NCBI RefSeq assembly: GCF_002223055.1 | Contig: NZ_NKFL01000005.1 | Coordinates: 1 to 64,000 of the forward strand | Direction of reading: 5' to 3' | Length of the DNA: 64,000 nucleotides | Origin: Burkholderia sp. HI2500 | GTDB taxonomy: Bacteria; Pseudomonadota; Gammaproteobacteria; Burkholderiales; Burkholderiaceae | Part shown: positions 39,343 through 49,336 of the stretch, piece by piece | Layout: every line of letters starts with the position of its first letter | Numbering within the stretch: position 1 is the stretch's first letter | Notes under the pieces: generated by a model | Database searches by the model: none | Told to the model about the DNA's origin: nothing | Seen by the model: the letters and a program-made list of their open reading frames with translations, nothing else | Made by a program: the position numbers and the translations under genes

Positions 39343-40893
39343 ATGAAACTGAACGAGCGCCTGTCCACCCTGCCGCGCGACGTTGTCGCCGGCGTCGTCG
39401 TTTTCCTCGTCGCGCTGCCGCTGTGTCTCGGCATCGCCAATGCATCCGGCGTCGAACCGTTCGCCGGGCTCGTGTCCGGGATCGTCGGCGGCATCGTCGT
39501 CGCGCTGCTGAGCGGCTCGTCGCTGTCCGTCAGCGGGCCGGCCGCCGGCCTCGTCGTGATCGTCGTCGAAGGCATCGCGCAACTCGGCAGCTTCTCCGCG
39601 TTCCTGCTCGCGGTGCTGCTGTCCGGCGTCCTGCAGTTCGGGTTCGGCATGCTGCGCGCCGGCCGCTTCGCCGCCTACGTGCCGTCGCCCGTCATCAAGG
39701 GCATGCTCGCCGCGATCGGCCTGCTGCTGATCGTGAAGCAGATTCCGTTTGCCTTCGGTATCGGCGGGTCAGCCGCGCAATCGTTTGCGAATTGGCCGGG
39801 CCTGCCGGTCGCGTGGGCCGCGACGGCCATCGCGCTCGCCTCGCTCGCGCTGCTGGTCGCGTGGGACACGCCCGCGCTGCGCCGCTTTGCGCTGGTGCGC
39901 GCGGTGCCGGCCCCGCTTGCAGTGGTCGTGCTGGGGATCGGCGCCACGCTCGTGCTGAGCGTCGTCGCGCCGTCAGTTGCGCCGGGCGCCGCCCATCGCG
40001 TGACGCTGCCCGAACTCGGATCGTTCGCGGCCTTCGCGGCGTCGCTCAAGCATGCGGAGCTCGGCCCGAACTTCGCGCAGTTGGTCAACCCGGACGTATG
40101 GCGCGTCGCGATCACGCTCGCGGTCGTCGCGAGCCTCGAGACGCTGCTGAGCCTCGAAGCGGTCGAGCAGATCGACCCGAAGCGCCGGCCGACCCAGCCT
40201 GACCGCGAGCTCAAGGCCCAGGGCGTCGGCAATCTCGTCGCGGGCGCGGTCGGCGGGCTGCCGATCACGTCGGTGATCGTGCGCAGCTCGGTGAACGTCA
40301 ATGCGGGCGCGCAAAGCCGGATGTCGGCGATCGTGCACGGGATGCTGCTGCTCGCGAGCGTGTTCGCGCTCACCGGCCTGATCAACCTGATCCCGCTCGC
40401 GAGCCTGGCCGCGATCCTGATCCACACCGGCTTCAAGCTCGCGAAACCGGCGCTGTTCCGCTCGGTGCTGAAACAGGGGCCGGCCGCGTTCGTGCCGTTC
40501 GCCGCGACGATCGCCGGCGTGCTCGCGGTCGACCTGCTGTTCGGCATCGCGCTCGGCCTCGCCTGCAGCGTGCTGGCGGTCGCCGTCGCGAACCTGAAGA
40601 GTCCCGTCACGCTCGCGCAGCACGACGACCACTTCCTGCTGTCGTTCCGCAAGGACGTGTCGTTTCTCGGCAAGGTGCAGGTCAAGCATCACCTGCGGCA
40701 CATTCCCGACCGCGCCGCGGTGATCATCGACGCGACGCGCGCCGACTACATCGATCACGACGTGCTCGAACTGCTCGACGCGTTCGTCGCCGATGCGCCG
40801 CGACGCGGGATCGCGGTCGAGTTCCGGCGGCGCAGCCCGGCGCCGCGCACGGCCGCGCGCCGCTGGCTGTTCCGTGCGCCGGCTGCCGAATGA
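39343..40893 (+). CDS. SulP family anion transporter, putative bicarbonate transporter
   Basis: A 516-residue membrane transporter with about 10-12 helices. The N-terminus RDVVAGVVVFLVALPLCLGIA, the SVSGPAAGL segment and PITSVIVRSSVNVNAG are SulP hallmarks. The C-terminal 90 residues (after about residue 420) look like a shortened STAS domain. Pairing with a beta-carbonic anhydrase, as in known SulP-CA operons and fusions, points to bicarbonate rather than sulfate as substrate (inference). The gene ends in a shared bidirectional terminator. Confidence 0.88.
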   Translation: MKLNERLSTLPRDVVAGVVVFLVALPLCLGIANASGVEPFAGLVSGIVGGIVVALLSGSSLSVSGPAAGLVVIVVEGIAQLGSFSAFLLAVLLSGVLQFGFGMLRAGRFAAYVPSPVIKGMLAAIGLLLIVKQIPFAFGIGGSAAQSFANWPGLPVAWAATAIALASLALLVAWDTPALRRFALVRAVPAPLAVVVLGIGATLVLSVVAPSVAPGAAHRVTLPELGSFAAFAASLKHAELGPNFAQLVNPDVWRVAITLAVVASLETLLSLEAVEQIDPKRRPTQPDRELKAQGVGNLVAGAVGGLPITSVIVRSSVNVNAGAQSRMSAIVHGMLLLASVFALTGLINLIPLASLAAILIHTGFKLAKPALFRSVLKQGPAAFVPFAATIAGVLAVDLLFGIALGLACSVLAVAVANLKSPVTLAQHDDHFLLSFRKDVSFLGKVQVKHHLRHIPDRAAVIIDATRADYIDHDVLELLDAFVADAPRRGIAVEFRRRSPAPRTAARRWLFRAPAAE

Positions 40894-40903
40894 GCGGCGC
40901 ATG

Positions 40904-40942
40904 AAAAAACGCCCCGGCGGCACAGGGCCGCACGGGGCGTTT
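40904..40942. terminator. bidirectional terminator between sulP and leuA
   Basis: AAACGCCCCG / CGGGGCGTTT with an inner GCGGC/GCCGC stem, flanked by A-rich and T-rich tracts, between convergent genes. Confidence 0.85.
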
Positions 40943-40965
40943 CGGTGATGCGCCGCGCGCTGCGC

Positions 40966-42510
40966 TTACGAGCGCTGCGGATTGACCTTGTCGTCCTTCG
41001 AATGCAGCTTGTTCAGTGCGGAGATGTAAGCCTTCGCGGATGCGGCGACGATGTCCGGATCGGTGCCGACGCCGTTGACGATCCGCCCGCTCTTCGACAG
41101 CCGGACGGTCACTTCGCCCTGCGCCTGCGTGCCGGTCGTGATCGCGTTCACCGAGTACAGCAGCAGTTCGGAACCGCTGCCGACTTCGCTCTCGATCGCA
41201 TTGAACGTCGCGTCGACCGGGCCGTTGCCGCGCGCCTCACCGGTCACTTCCTTGCCTTCGACCGCGAACACGATTTTCGCCTGCGGTTGCTCGCCCGTCT
41301 CCGAACGCTGCGACAGCGACACGAACTTGAAGTGCTCCTGCTCGTGCGCGAGCGCCGATTCCTCGGACACGATCGCGATGATGTCTTCGTCGAAGATCTC
41401 GGCCTTGCGATCGGCCAGATCCTTGAAGCGCATGAACGCGGCATTGAGTTCGCTCTCGCTGTCGAGCGATACGCCGAGTTCCTGCAGGCGCTGCTTGAAC
41501 GCGTTACGGCCCGACAGCTTGCCGAGGACGATCTTGTTCGCGGTCCAGCCCACGTCTTCCGCGCGCATGATCTCGTAGGTGTCGCGGGCCTTCAGCACGC
41601 CGTCCTGGTGAATGCCCGACGCATGCGCGAACGCGTTCGCGCCGACCACCGCCTTGTTCGGCTGCACGACGAAGCCGGTGATCTGCGACACGAGCTTCGA
41701 CGTCGGCACGATCTGCGTCGTGTCGATGCCGACGTCGAGGCCGAAGTAGTCCTTGCGGGTCTTCACGGCCATCACGATTTCTTCGAGCGACGTGTTGCCC
41801 GCGCGCTCGCCGAGGCCGTTGATCGTGCACTCGATCTGGCGCGCACCGCCGATCTTCACGCCGGCGAGCGAGTTCGCCACCGCCATCCCGAGATCGTTGT
41901 GGCAATGCACCGAGAAGATCGCCTTGTCCGAGTTCGGAATGCGCTCCCGCAGCGTCTTCACGAGGTTGCCGTACAGTTCCGGCACGCCGTAGCCGACCGT
42001 ATCGGCGATGTTGATCGTCGTCGCGCCTTCCGCGATCACGGCTTCCAGCACGCGGCACAGGAAGTCGAGATCCGAGCGGCTGCCGTCTTCCGGCGAGAAT
42101 TCGACGTTGTCGGTGAACTTGCGCGCGAAGCGCACCGCGAGACGCGCCTGCTCGAACACCTGGTCCGGCGTCATCCGCAGCTTCTTCTCCATGTGCAGCG
42201 GCGACGTCGCGATGAACGTGTGGATCCGCGCGCTGTTGGCCGGCTTCAGCGCGTCGGCCGCACGCTGGATGTCCTTGTCGTTGGCGCGCGCCAGCGAGCA
42301 GATCGTGCTGTCCTTCACGAGACCGGCGATCGTGTGGATCGCGTCGAAATCGCCGTTCGAGCTGGCCGCGAAGCCGGCCTCGATCACGTCGACCTTCATC
42401 CGCTCGAGGTGCTTCGCGATGCGGATTTTCTCTTCCTTCGTCATCGACGCACCGGGCGATTGTTCGCCGTCACGCAACGTCGTATCGAAAATGATCAGCT
42501 TGTCTGTCAT
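40966..42510 (-). CDS. leuA: 2-isopropylmalate synthase
   Basis: A 514-residue enzyme condensing acetyl-CoA with 2-oxoisovalerate, the committed step of leucine synthesis. The TIM-barrel has [13 protein letters not shown] (about 8-20) and the metal-binding HCHNDLGMA; the C-terminal regulatory domain (about 390-514) is full length, so leucine feedback is expected. GGAG lies six bases before ATG 42510. It is preceded by its own promoter and a Leu-rich leader ORF, separating it from pssA. Confidence 0.97.
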   Translation of the reverse strand: MTDKLIIFDTTLRDGEQSPGASMTKEEKIRIAKHLERMKVDVIEAGFAASSNGDFDAIHTIAGLVKDSTICSLARANDKDIQRAADALKPANSARIHTFIATSPLHMEKKLRMTPDQVFEQARLAVRFARKFTDNVEFSPEDGSRSDLDFLCRVLEAVIAEGATTINIADTVGYGVPELYGNLVKTLRERIPNSDKAIFSVHCHNDLGMAVANSLAGVKIGGARQIECTINGLGERAGNTSLEEIVMAVKTRKDYFGLDVGIDTTQIVPTSKLVSQITGFVVQPNKAVVGANAFAHASGIHQDGVLKARDTYEIMRAEDVGWTANKIVLGKLSGRNAFKQRLQELGVSLDSESELNAAFMRFKDLADRKAEIFDEDIIAIVSEESALAHEQEHFKFVSLSQRSETGEQPQAKIVFAVEGKEVTGEARGNGPVDATFNAIESEVGSGSELLLYSVNAITTGTQAQGEVTVRLSKSGRIVNGVGTDPDIVAASAKAYISALNKLHSKDDKVNPQRS

Positions 42511-42612
42511 GGGGGGCTCCAGGGCTCTTTATACGGAAGTCAAACGTAACGAGATCGCGCCACCGCTGGCGACGCTCGACAACAGACGAAGCTTGACGGG
42601 GGGCGAGAACGG

Positions 42613-42693
42613 TCAGCGCGGCAGGCGCGCCGAAGCTAGCGCGCGTAGCGGCGCACCGGCTAGAAGGAGGGAGAGGCGGGAAAATGCAGTCAT
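42613..42693 (-). CDS. leuL: leuA leader peptide, putative attenuation ORF
   Basis: A 26-codon ORF ending 102 bp before leuA. Seven of the 26 codons are Leu, including a run LSLLLAG. Three of the seven are CTA and one is CTT, which are rare codons in this GC-rich genome. The predicted transcription start (about 42694) coincides with the ATG, so the message may be leaderless; no Shine-Dalgarno sequence is present. Within the leader, GCGCGC repeats can pair and could give alternative structures, but I see no clear T-tract terminator. Leucine-dependent ribosome stalling is inferred, not shown. Confidence 0.6.
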   Translation of the reverse strand: MTAFSRLSLLLAGAPLRALASARLPR

Positions 42694-42700
42694 GCCAAAG

Positions 42701-42729
42701 ACTATAGCGGCATTCCGTTGGGTGCGCAA
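42701..42729 (-). promoter_or_regulatory. leuA promoter
   Basis: Minus strand: -35 TTGCGC (42724-42729), exactly 17 bp, -10 TATAGT (42701-42706). The start point is expected at about 42693-42695, on the leader-peptide ATG. Confidence 0.75.
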
Positions 42730-42777
42730 TCGGACGGCACCCGGGGTTTCCGGCCGCACGGGCCGATCCAGGGACAA

Positions 42778-42807
42778 ATGAAAACGGCGACCCTGGGGCC
42801 GCCGTTT
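42778..42807 (-). terminator. intrinsic terminator after pssA
   Basis: Minus strand: AAACGGCG / CGCCGTTT stem followed by a T run, 23 bp after the pssA stop. It separates pssA from the leuA promoter. Confidence 0.7.
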
Positions 42808-42829
42808 CCGGGCAAAGCATGCGCGTGCG

Positions 42830-43702
42830 TCAGTGATCGCGCTGCGACGAGCGCGCCGGATTCGCGCGCCCGCGGATGGCCATGTAGCCCCAGAACACGT
42901 AGCCGGACAGCCCGTACAGCACGAACAGGCAGAACAGCATCAGCGGCGGATCGGACGACACGAGCACGAACGCGACGACGACCAGCAGGATCGCCGCGAA
43001 CGGCACGCGGTGCCGCACGTCGAGCGCCTTGCCGCTGTAGAACGGCGCGTTCGACACCATCGTCACGCCCGCGTAGATCGTCAGCACGAACGCAACCCAC
43101 GGCAGCCAGCCGAGCTTCATCGGCACGCGGTTGTCGGTGGCGAGCCACACGAAGCCCGCGATCAGCGCGGCGGCGGCCGGGCTCGGCAGCCCCTGGAAGA
43201 AGCGCTTGTCGACGACGCCGATGTTCGTATTGAAGCGCGCGAGGCGCAGCGCGGCGCCCGAGCAGTACACGAACGCGGCGAGCCAGCCCCAGCGGCCGAG
43301 ATCCTTCAGCACCCACTCGTACATCACGAGCGCGGGCGCGACGCCGAACGACACCATGTCCGACAGGCTGTCGAACTGCTCGCCGAACGCGCTCTGCGTA
43401 TGCGTCATGCGTGCCACGCGCCCATCCATTCCGTCGAGCACCATCGCGACGAAAATCGCGATCGCGGCGATCTCGAAACGCACGTTCATCGCCTGCACGA
43501 CCGCGAAGAAGCCGCAGAACAGCGCGGCGGTCGTGAACGCGTTCGGCAGCAGGTAGATGCCGCGCGTCTTCAGGAACCGCTGGCGCGCGGCGCGGCGGCT
43601 CTCGATGGGCACCGGATCCTGCGCCATCACCTTGTTGCGCCGGAACGGGCGTGGCGTCTGGCCGGCGCCGTTGCGCGGCCGACGCGGTTTGAATGCGGCC
43701 AT
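42830..43702 (-). CDS. pssA: CDP-diacylglycerol-serine O-phosphatidyltransferase
   Basis: A 290-residue polytopic membrane enzyme making phosphatidylserine from CDP-diacylglycerol and serine. The CDP-alcohol phosphotransferase motif DGMDGRVARMTHTQSAFGEQ...DSLSD (about 90-114) is intact, fitting the type II (Bacillus-like) enzyme. About eight membrane segments follow, after a basic N-terminal stretch of 45 residues. It lies 15 bp downstream of psd, so the two steps toward phosphatidylethanolamine are co-transcribed. Confidence 0.95.
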   Translation of the reverse strand: MAAFKPRRPRNGAGQTPRPFRRNKVMAQDPVPIESRRAARQRFLKTRGIYLLPNAFTTAALFCGFFAVVQAMNVRFEIAAIAIFVAMVLDGMDGRVARMTHTQSAFGEQFDSLSDMVSFGVAPALVMYEWVLKDLGRWGWLAAFVYCSGAALRLARFNTNIGVVDKRFFQGLPSPAAAALIAGFVWLATDNRVPMKLGWLPWVAFVLTIYAGVTMVSNAPFYSGKALDVRHRVPFAAILLVVVAFVLVSSDPPLMLFCLFVLYGLSGYVFWGYMAIRGRANPARSSQRDH

Positions 43703-43717
43703 CGTGCGCTCCGCCGC

Positions 43718-44362
43718 TTACTGTTCGAGTTCGGCGAGGATCGTCGACGACGCGTAGACCTTCTCGCCGATCGACACCTTCGCGCGGCTGCCGAGCGGCA
43801 GGTACACGTCGACGCGCGAACCGAAGCGGATGAAACCGTAGCGCTGGCCGCGCGACAGCGGTTCGCCCGCACGCACGTAGCAGAGGATCCGGCGTGCGAC
43901 GAGGCCGGCGATCTGCACCGCGGTCACGGTCTTGCCGCTCGCCGTCTGGATCACGACCGCATTACGCTCGTTCTCGGTCGACGCCTTGTCGATCGCCGCG
44001 TTCAGGAACGCGCCCGGGAAGTATTCGACCTTGGAGATCGCGCCATCGACCGGCGAACGCTGCGAATGGACGTTGAAGACATTCATGAACACGCTGATCT
44101 TCAGCGCTTCGCGGTTCGCGTACGGGTCCTGCGTGGTCTCGACCGCGACGATGCGGCCGTCCGCCGGGCACAGCACCGCGTTCGGCTGCGCCGGGATCGG
44201 GCGCTGCGGGTCGCGGAAGAACTGGACGACGAAGACGAGCAGCAGCCAGAACGGCCACGCGAAGCCGAAGCCCCCGACAGCATGGATCAACAGCGCGATG
44301 ACGGCTGCAATCGCGATGAACGGCCAGCCTTCGCGCGCGATGATCGGATGAGGATAGTTCAT
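43718..44362 (-). CDS. psd: phosphatidylserine decarboxylase proenzyme
   Basis: A 214-residue pyruvoyl enzyme of the short PSD-A type, converting phosphatidylserine to phosphatidylethanolamine. Two hydrophobic segments lie at the N-terminus. The catalytic His region is [14 protein letters not shown], and the self-cleavage motif is in [12 protein letters not shown], giving the pyruvoyl group from Ser. It lies directly upstream of pssA and 127 bp after ilvC, from which it is separated by a terminator. Confidence 0.95.
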   Translation of the reverse strand: MNYPHPIIAREGWPFIAIAAVIALLIHAVGGFGFAWPFWLLLVFVVQFFRDPQRPIPAQPNAVLCPADGRIVAVETTQDPYANREALKISVFMNVFNVHSQRSPVDGAISKVEYFPGAFLNAAIDKASTENERNAVVIQTASGKTVTAVQIAGLVARRILCYVRAGEPLSRGQRYGFIRFGSRVDVYLPLGSRAKVSIGEKVYASSTILAELEQ

Positions 44363-44406
44363 GGATTCGTTCTGTGTTCGGTGAATTGCAAAGCCCGTAG
44401 GATAGC

Positions 44407-44445
44407 AAAAGCCGCCCGGGGCACTGCTGCCTTCGGGCGGCTTTT
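44407..44445 (-). terminator. terminator between ilvC and psd
   Basis: AAAAGCCGCCCG / CGGGCGGCTTTT, a 12-bp stem with T-tract on the minus strand and also T-rich on the plus strand. Confidence 0.8.
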
Positions 44446-44450
44446 TGGTA

Positions 44451-44474
44451 CCGGCCCTCTATTCGAGGGGCCGG
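44451..44474 (-). repeat. second hairpin immediately after ilvC
   Basis: CCGGCCC...GGGCCGG (with an extra CTC/GAG pairing and one bulge), 16 bp after the ilvC stop and next to the terminator. It may stabilise the ilvC mRNA 3' end. Confidence 0.4.
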
Positions 44475-44489
44475 AACAGCACGCGGTGC

Positions 44490-45524
<1,035 letters not shown>

Positions 45525-45601
45525 TCAAAAATTCAACAATTCGTTCGGATGGAGTACTGCGGGCCGGGACATGACGGCGCACCCGGCGTGCCTGTCTGGC
45601 A

Positions 45602-46093
45602 TCACACCTTCAGGATGCGCTCGCCGCGTCCGATGCCGGAGCTGCCGGTGCGCACGGTCTCTAGGATCGCGCCCGCGTCCAGCCCCTGGATGAATGCGTC
45701 GAGCTTGTCGCTCGCGCCCGTCAATTCGATCGTGTAGGTCTTTTCGGTCACGTCGATGATGCGGCCGCGGAAAATGTCCGCCATCCGCTTCATTTCTTCG
45801 CGCTCCTTGCCCACTGCACGTACCTTGATCAGCATCAGCTCGCGTTCGATGTGTGCACCGTCGGTCAGGTCCACCACTTTCACCACCTCGATCAGGCGGT
45901 TCAGATGCTTCGTGATCTGTTCGATCACGTCGTCGGAGCCAATGGAAACGATGGTGAGCCGCGACAGCGATTGGTCTTCGGTCGGCGCCACCGTCAAGGT
46001 TTCGATGTTGTAGCCGCGTGCGGAAAACAGACCGACCACGCGCGACAGCGCGCCCGGTTCGTTCTCCAGCAGGACGGAAATGATGTGTCTCAT
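45602..46093 (-). CDS. ilvH: acetolactate synthase small (regulatory) subunit
   Basis: A 163-residue subunit with an N-terminal ACT domain (ISVLLENEPGALSRVVGLFS) and a C-terminal domain (from about residue 80). It activates the large subunit and confers valine feedback inhibition. ATG 46093 is chosen over an in-frame upstream start because GAAGAAG precedes it and the family starts MRHIISVLLEN. It lies 112 bp after ilvB. Confidence 0.96.
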   Translation of the reverse strand: MRHIISVLLENEPGALSRVVGLFSARGYNIETLTVAPTEDQSLSRLTIVSIGSDDVIEQITKHLNRLIEVVKVVDLTDGAHIERELMLIKVRAVGKEREEMKRMADIFRGRIIDVTEKTYTIELTGASDKLDAFIQGLDAGAILETVRTGSSGIGRGERILKV

Positions 46094-46205
46094 GTTCGCT
46101 TCTTCCAGAATGTGTCCGTGTCGATTCACTCGCGCCGCGCGCTGCCGCGTGCCGCGCCGCCCTTCGTGAAGGCGGCCGCATCGGGCTCAGGCGCGCGTCG
46201 CGCCG

Positions 46206-47969
46206 TTACAGGTCTTCCGATCCGAGCAGCATCTCGGTGATGCCCTTGCCGGCCTGTACCATCGGCCAGACGTTTTCGGTCGGATCGGTCTGGAAGTCGA
46301 GAAACACGGTGCGGTCCTTCAGGCGCAGCGCTTCCTTCAGCGCCGGCTCCACATCCGAGGTCTTTTCGATCCGCATGCCGACATGGCCGTACGCTTCGGC
46401 GAGCTTCACGAAATCAGGCAGCGCATCCATGTACGAATGCGAATAGCGCTTGCTGTATTCGATCTGCTGCCACTGGCGAACCATGCCGAGATAGCGGTTG
46501 TTCAGCGAAATGATCTTCACGGGCGTGTCGTACTGCAGGCAGGTCGACAGTTCCTGGATGCACATCTGGATCGAGCCTTCGCCCGTGATGCACAGCACGT
46601 CGTCGTCCGGGTGCGCCATCTTGACGCCCATCGCTGCCGGCAGGCCGAAGCCCATCGTGCCGAGGCCGCCGGAGTTGATCCAGCGACGCGGCTTGTTGAA
46701 ACGGTAGAACTGCGCCGCCCACATCTGGTGCTGGCCGACGTCCGAGCACACGAACGCATTGCCGTCCGTCAGCTCCCACGCCTTCTCGACCACGTACTGC
46801 GGCTTGATGATCTCGCTTTCGCGGTCGTACTTCAGGCAGTCCTTCGAGCGCCAGCCCTCGATGTCCTTCCACCATTGCGCGAGCGCCTCGGTGTCGGGGC
46901 CATGCTCGGCCGTCTGCAACTGCTCGATCAGTTCCTTCAGCACTTCCTTCACGTCGCCGACGATCGGGATGTCGACCTTCACACGCTTCGAGATCGACGA
47001 CGGGTCGATGTCGATGTGGATGATCTTGCGCGGACGCGACGCGAAGTGCGCCGGGTCGCCGATCACGCGGTCGTCGAAGCGGGCACCGATCGCGATCAGC
47101 ACGTCGCAGTGCTGCATCGCCATGTTCGCTTCGTAGGTGCCGTGCATGCCGAGCATGCCGAGGAATTTCTTGTCCGACGCGCGATAGCCGCCGAGGCCCA
47201 TCAGCGTGTTCGTGACCGGGTAGCCGAGCAGGTCCGCGAACTGGTTCAGTTCACGCGACGCGTCGGCGAGGATGATGCCGCCCCCCGTGTAGATGTACGG
47301 GCGCTTGGCCGTCAGCAGCAGTGACACGGCCTTACGGATCTGGCCCGAATGGCCCTTCGTGACCGGATTGTACGAACGCAGCGACACGCTCTTGACGGGC
47401 TCGTATTCGCACGGCGTCTTCGAGATGTCCTTCGGGATGTCGATCAGCACCGGGCCCGGACGGCCGGTGCGGGCGATATAGAACGCCTTCTTGACGGTTT
47501 CCGCGAGGTCGCGCACATCCTTCACGAGGAAGTTGTGCTTCACGCACGGACGCGTGATGCCGACGGTGTCGCACTCCTGGAAGGCATCCTGGCCGATCGC
47601 GGCCGTGGGCACCTGGCCGCTGATCACGACCATCGGGATCGAATCCATGTACGCCGTGGCGATGCCGGTCACCGCGTTGGTGACACCGGGGCCCGACGTC
47701 ACGAGACAGACGCCGACATTGCCGGTGGAACGCGCATACGCATCGGCTGCGTGCACGGCCGCCTGTTCGTGGCGCACCAGCACGTGCTGAATCTTGTCCT
47801 GCTTGTAAAGCTCGTCGTAGATGTAGAGTACCGAGCCGCCGGGGTAGCCCCAGATGAATTCGACGTTTTCATCGGCCAGTGCCTTCATGAGCACGGTACC
47901 GCCGATGGAGTCGCTATCGGGAGGGGAAAGGGGTTCCGACGTGGAGAATTCCGCGCTGGGCATGTTCAT
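46206..47969 (-). CDS. ilvB: acetolactate synthase large (catalytic) subunit
   Basis: A 587-residue ThDP- and FAD-dependent enzyme condensing pyruvate into acetolactate. It shows the catalytic Glu region FIWGYPGGSVLYIYDELY, the FAD domain, and the ThDP motif region CITGEGSIQM...NNRYLGMVRQWQ. ATG 47969 (MNMPSAEF) gives the usual Burkholderia length, with AAAGG upstream. The first gene of ilvB-ilvH-ilvC. The leader of about 140 nt has no convincing Ile/Val/Leu-rich peptide. Confidence 0.96.
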   Translation of the reverse strand: MNMPSAEFSTSEPLSPPDSDSIGGTVLMKALADENVEFIWGYPGGSVLYIYDELYKQDKIQHVLVRHEQAAVHAADAYARSTGNVGVCLVTSGPGVTNAVTGIATAYMDSIPMVVISGQVPTAAIGQDAFQECDTVGITRPCVKHNFLVKDVRDLAETVKKAFYIARTGRPGPVLIDIPKDISKTPCEYEPVKSVSLRSYNPVTKGHSGQIRKAVSLLLTAKRPYIYTGGGIILADASRELNQFADLLGYPVTNTLMGLGGYRASDKKFLGMLGMHGTYEANMAMQHCDVLIAIGARFDDRVIGDPAHFASRPRKIIHIDIDPSSISKRVKVDIPIVGDVKEVLKELIEQLQTAEHGPDTEALAQWWKDIEGWRSKDCLKYDRESEIIKPQYVVEKAWELTDGNAFVCSDVGQHQMWAAQFYRFNKPRRWINSGGLGTMGFGLPAAMGVKMAHPDDDVLCITGEGSIQMCIQELSTCLQYDTPVKIISLNNRYLGMVRQWQQIEYSKRYSHSYMDALPDFVKLAEAYGHVGMRIEKTSDVEPALKEALRLKDRTVFLDFQTDPTENVWPMVQAGKGITEMLLGSEDL

Positions 47970-48324
47970 TTTGACCTTTCGAATTTTCGGCAAAAAATTG
48001 ATCGGGTGCTCTCTGCCGGGCTTGTGGCTCGGGTTCAAGCGGCGCGTCCAGTTTGAAGGGCAGGCTTCTTGGGCCAGCCTCAAATGAGACCATCACTTCA
48101 TGTTGCGAATCATTGACGATAGCGGGTCGCGATTGGGTCGTCAAGCAAAATATCCCGCAGCGCATCATGGGCGCCGCCCGGCACCCCGCCGCCGCGGCTC
48201 GCGCGCAACGTGCGGCGCCCAACCCGGTGCCAAGCGGCGCGAAAATTTGATAGCATCCGCGGGTTTTACGAAATTTTTCGACCTTTTACACCACGCAGCG
48301 GCCCGCAGCGCATACCTTCACGGA
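47970..48324. other. divergent spacer between ilvB and the sigma factor gene
   Basis: It holds the ilvB promoter on the minus strand and a weaker plus-strand candidate, TGCCAA (48228-48233), 17 bp, TAGCAT (48251-48256), for the sigma factor gene. I see no ORF I believe, no Leu/Ile/Val leader peptide and no intrinsic terminator in the ilvB leader. Confidence 0.5.
48116..48144 (-). promoter_or_regulatory. ilvB promoter
   Basis: Minus strand: -35 TTGACG (48139-48144), 17-bp spacer, -10 TATCGT (48116-48121). The transcript would have a leader of about 140 nt before ilvB. Confidence 0.65.
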
Positions 48325-48888
48325 ATGGCATCAGACAAGGAACTCGCCGACTTTCTGGCGGGCGTCGAAAGGCGCGCGTTCAAGCAGGCTGCGTACGCCG
48401 TGCGTGACGACGATGCGTCGCTCGACATCGTGCAGGACGCGATGATCAAGCTTGCGGAGAAGTACGGCGACCGGCCGGCGGCCGAGTTGCCGCTGCTTTT
48501 TCAGCGGATCCTGCAGAACGCGATCCACGACTGGTTCCGCCGGCAGAAAGTCCGCAACACGTGGGTCACGCTCTTTTCGTCGCTGAACAGCAGCGACGAC
48601 GACGACTTCGACCCGCTCGAAACACTCGAATCCGCGGACGACAACGCGGGCGTCGAAAGCAGCGAGCACCGCCTCGAACGAGAGCAGGTTCTGGCCCTGA
48701 TCGACGAAGAAATCCAGAAGCTTCCGGCGCGTCAACGGGAAGCGTTCCTGATGCGTTATTGGGAAGATATGGATGTCGCCGAGACTGCCGCCGCAATGGG
48801 GTGCTCCGAGGGCAGCGTGAAGACGCACTGCTCACGGGCCACCCACACGCTGGCGCACGCGCTCAAGGCCAAAGGAATCACGCTATGA
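48325..48888 (+). CDS. sigma-70 family (ECF-like) RNA polymerase sigma factor
   Basis: A 187-residue sigma factor. Region 2 includes LDIVQDAMIKLAEKY and LFQRILQNAIHDWFRRQK; an acidic linker (SSDDDDFDPLE) follows; region 4 is LPARQREAFLMRYWEDMDVAETAAAMGCSEGSVK-type HTH (about 135-180). It overlaps the DUF3619 gene by 4 bp. ATG 48325 is used because family members begin MASDKELADF; earlier in-frame codons encode unconserved text. The promoter class it recognises is unknown. Confidence 0.88.
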   Translation: MASDKELADFLAGVERRAFKQAAYAVRDDDASLDIVQDAMIKLAEKYGDRPAAELPLLFQRILQNAIHDWFRRQKVRNTWVTLFSSLNSSDDDDFDPLETLESADDNAGVESSEHRLEREQVLALIDEEIQKLPARQREAFLMRYWEDMDVAETAAAMGCSEGSVKTHCSRATHTLAHALKAKGITL

Positions 48889-49310
48889 GCTCCGCTCCCG
48901 CAAATCGAGAACACGAATTCGCGTTGAAGGTGCGCCGCGCGCTGGACGAGTGCGCGGCCGACCTGCCTGCCGCGACCACCGACCGTCTGGCCGTCGCCCG
49001 CCGGGCTGCGCTCGCGCGCAAGAAGCCCGAAGCCGCGACCGTGCCGGTGTTCGTGCCGGCCTTCGCCGGCGCGGCCGGTGCGTACGGCACGGCGCCCGCG
49101 AGCCGCCCACCGGCGTCGTTCGCACGCCGCCTGCTGCGCGCGTGGCCGCTGGCCCTGCTGCTCGCGGGGCTCGTCGGCATCGCCTACTGGGAAGACATGC
49201 AGCGCACCGCCGAACTCGCCGATATCGACGCGGCGATGCTCAGCGACGACCTGCCGCTCAACGCGTATCTCGACCACGGGTTCAACGCGTATCTGTCGCG
49301 CGCTCACTAA
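48885..49310 (+). CDS. DUF3619 protein, candidate anti-sigma factor
   Basis: A 141-residue protein with a cytoplasmic helical N-terminus (about 1-80), one membrane helix (RAWPLALLLAGLVGIAYW, about 87-104) and a short periplasmic end with LNAYLDHGFNAYL. The topology and the 4-bp ATGA overlap with the sigma gene fit a membrane anti-sigma factor, though no known anti-sigma motif is visible. I recognise it as the DUF3619 family. Function is inferred only from position and topology. Confidence 0.7.
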   Translation: MSSAPANREHEFALKVRRALDECAADLPAATTDRLAVARRAALARKKPEAATVPVFVPAFAGAAGAYGTAPASRPPASFARRLLRAWPLALLLAGLVGIAYWEDMQRTAELADIDAAMLSDDLPLNAYLDHGFNAYLSRAH

Positions 49311-49336
49311 CAGACAATAACGAGGGGATCGCACGG

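Noticed and set aside
47970..48115. Attenuator leader peptide in front of ilvB
   Set aside because: The candidate frames after the promoter either stop after about 6 codons or run into ilvB. None is enriched for Ile, Val or Leu, and no terminator hairpin with T-tract is seen (a T6 tract is present without a proper stem).
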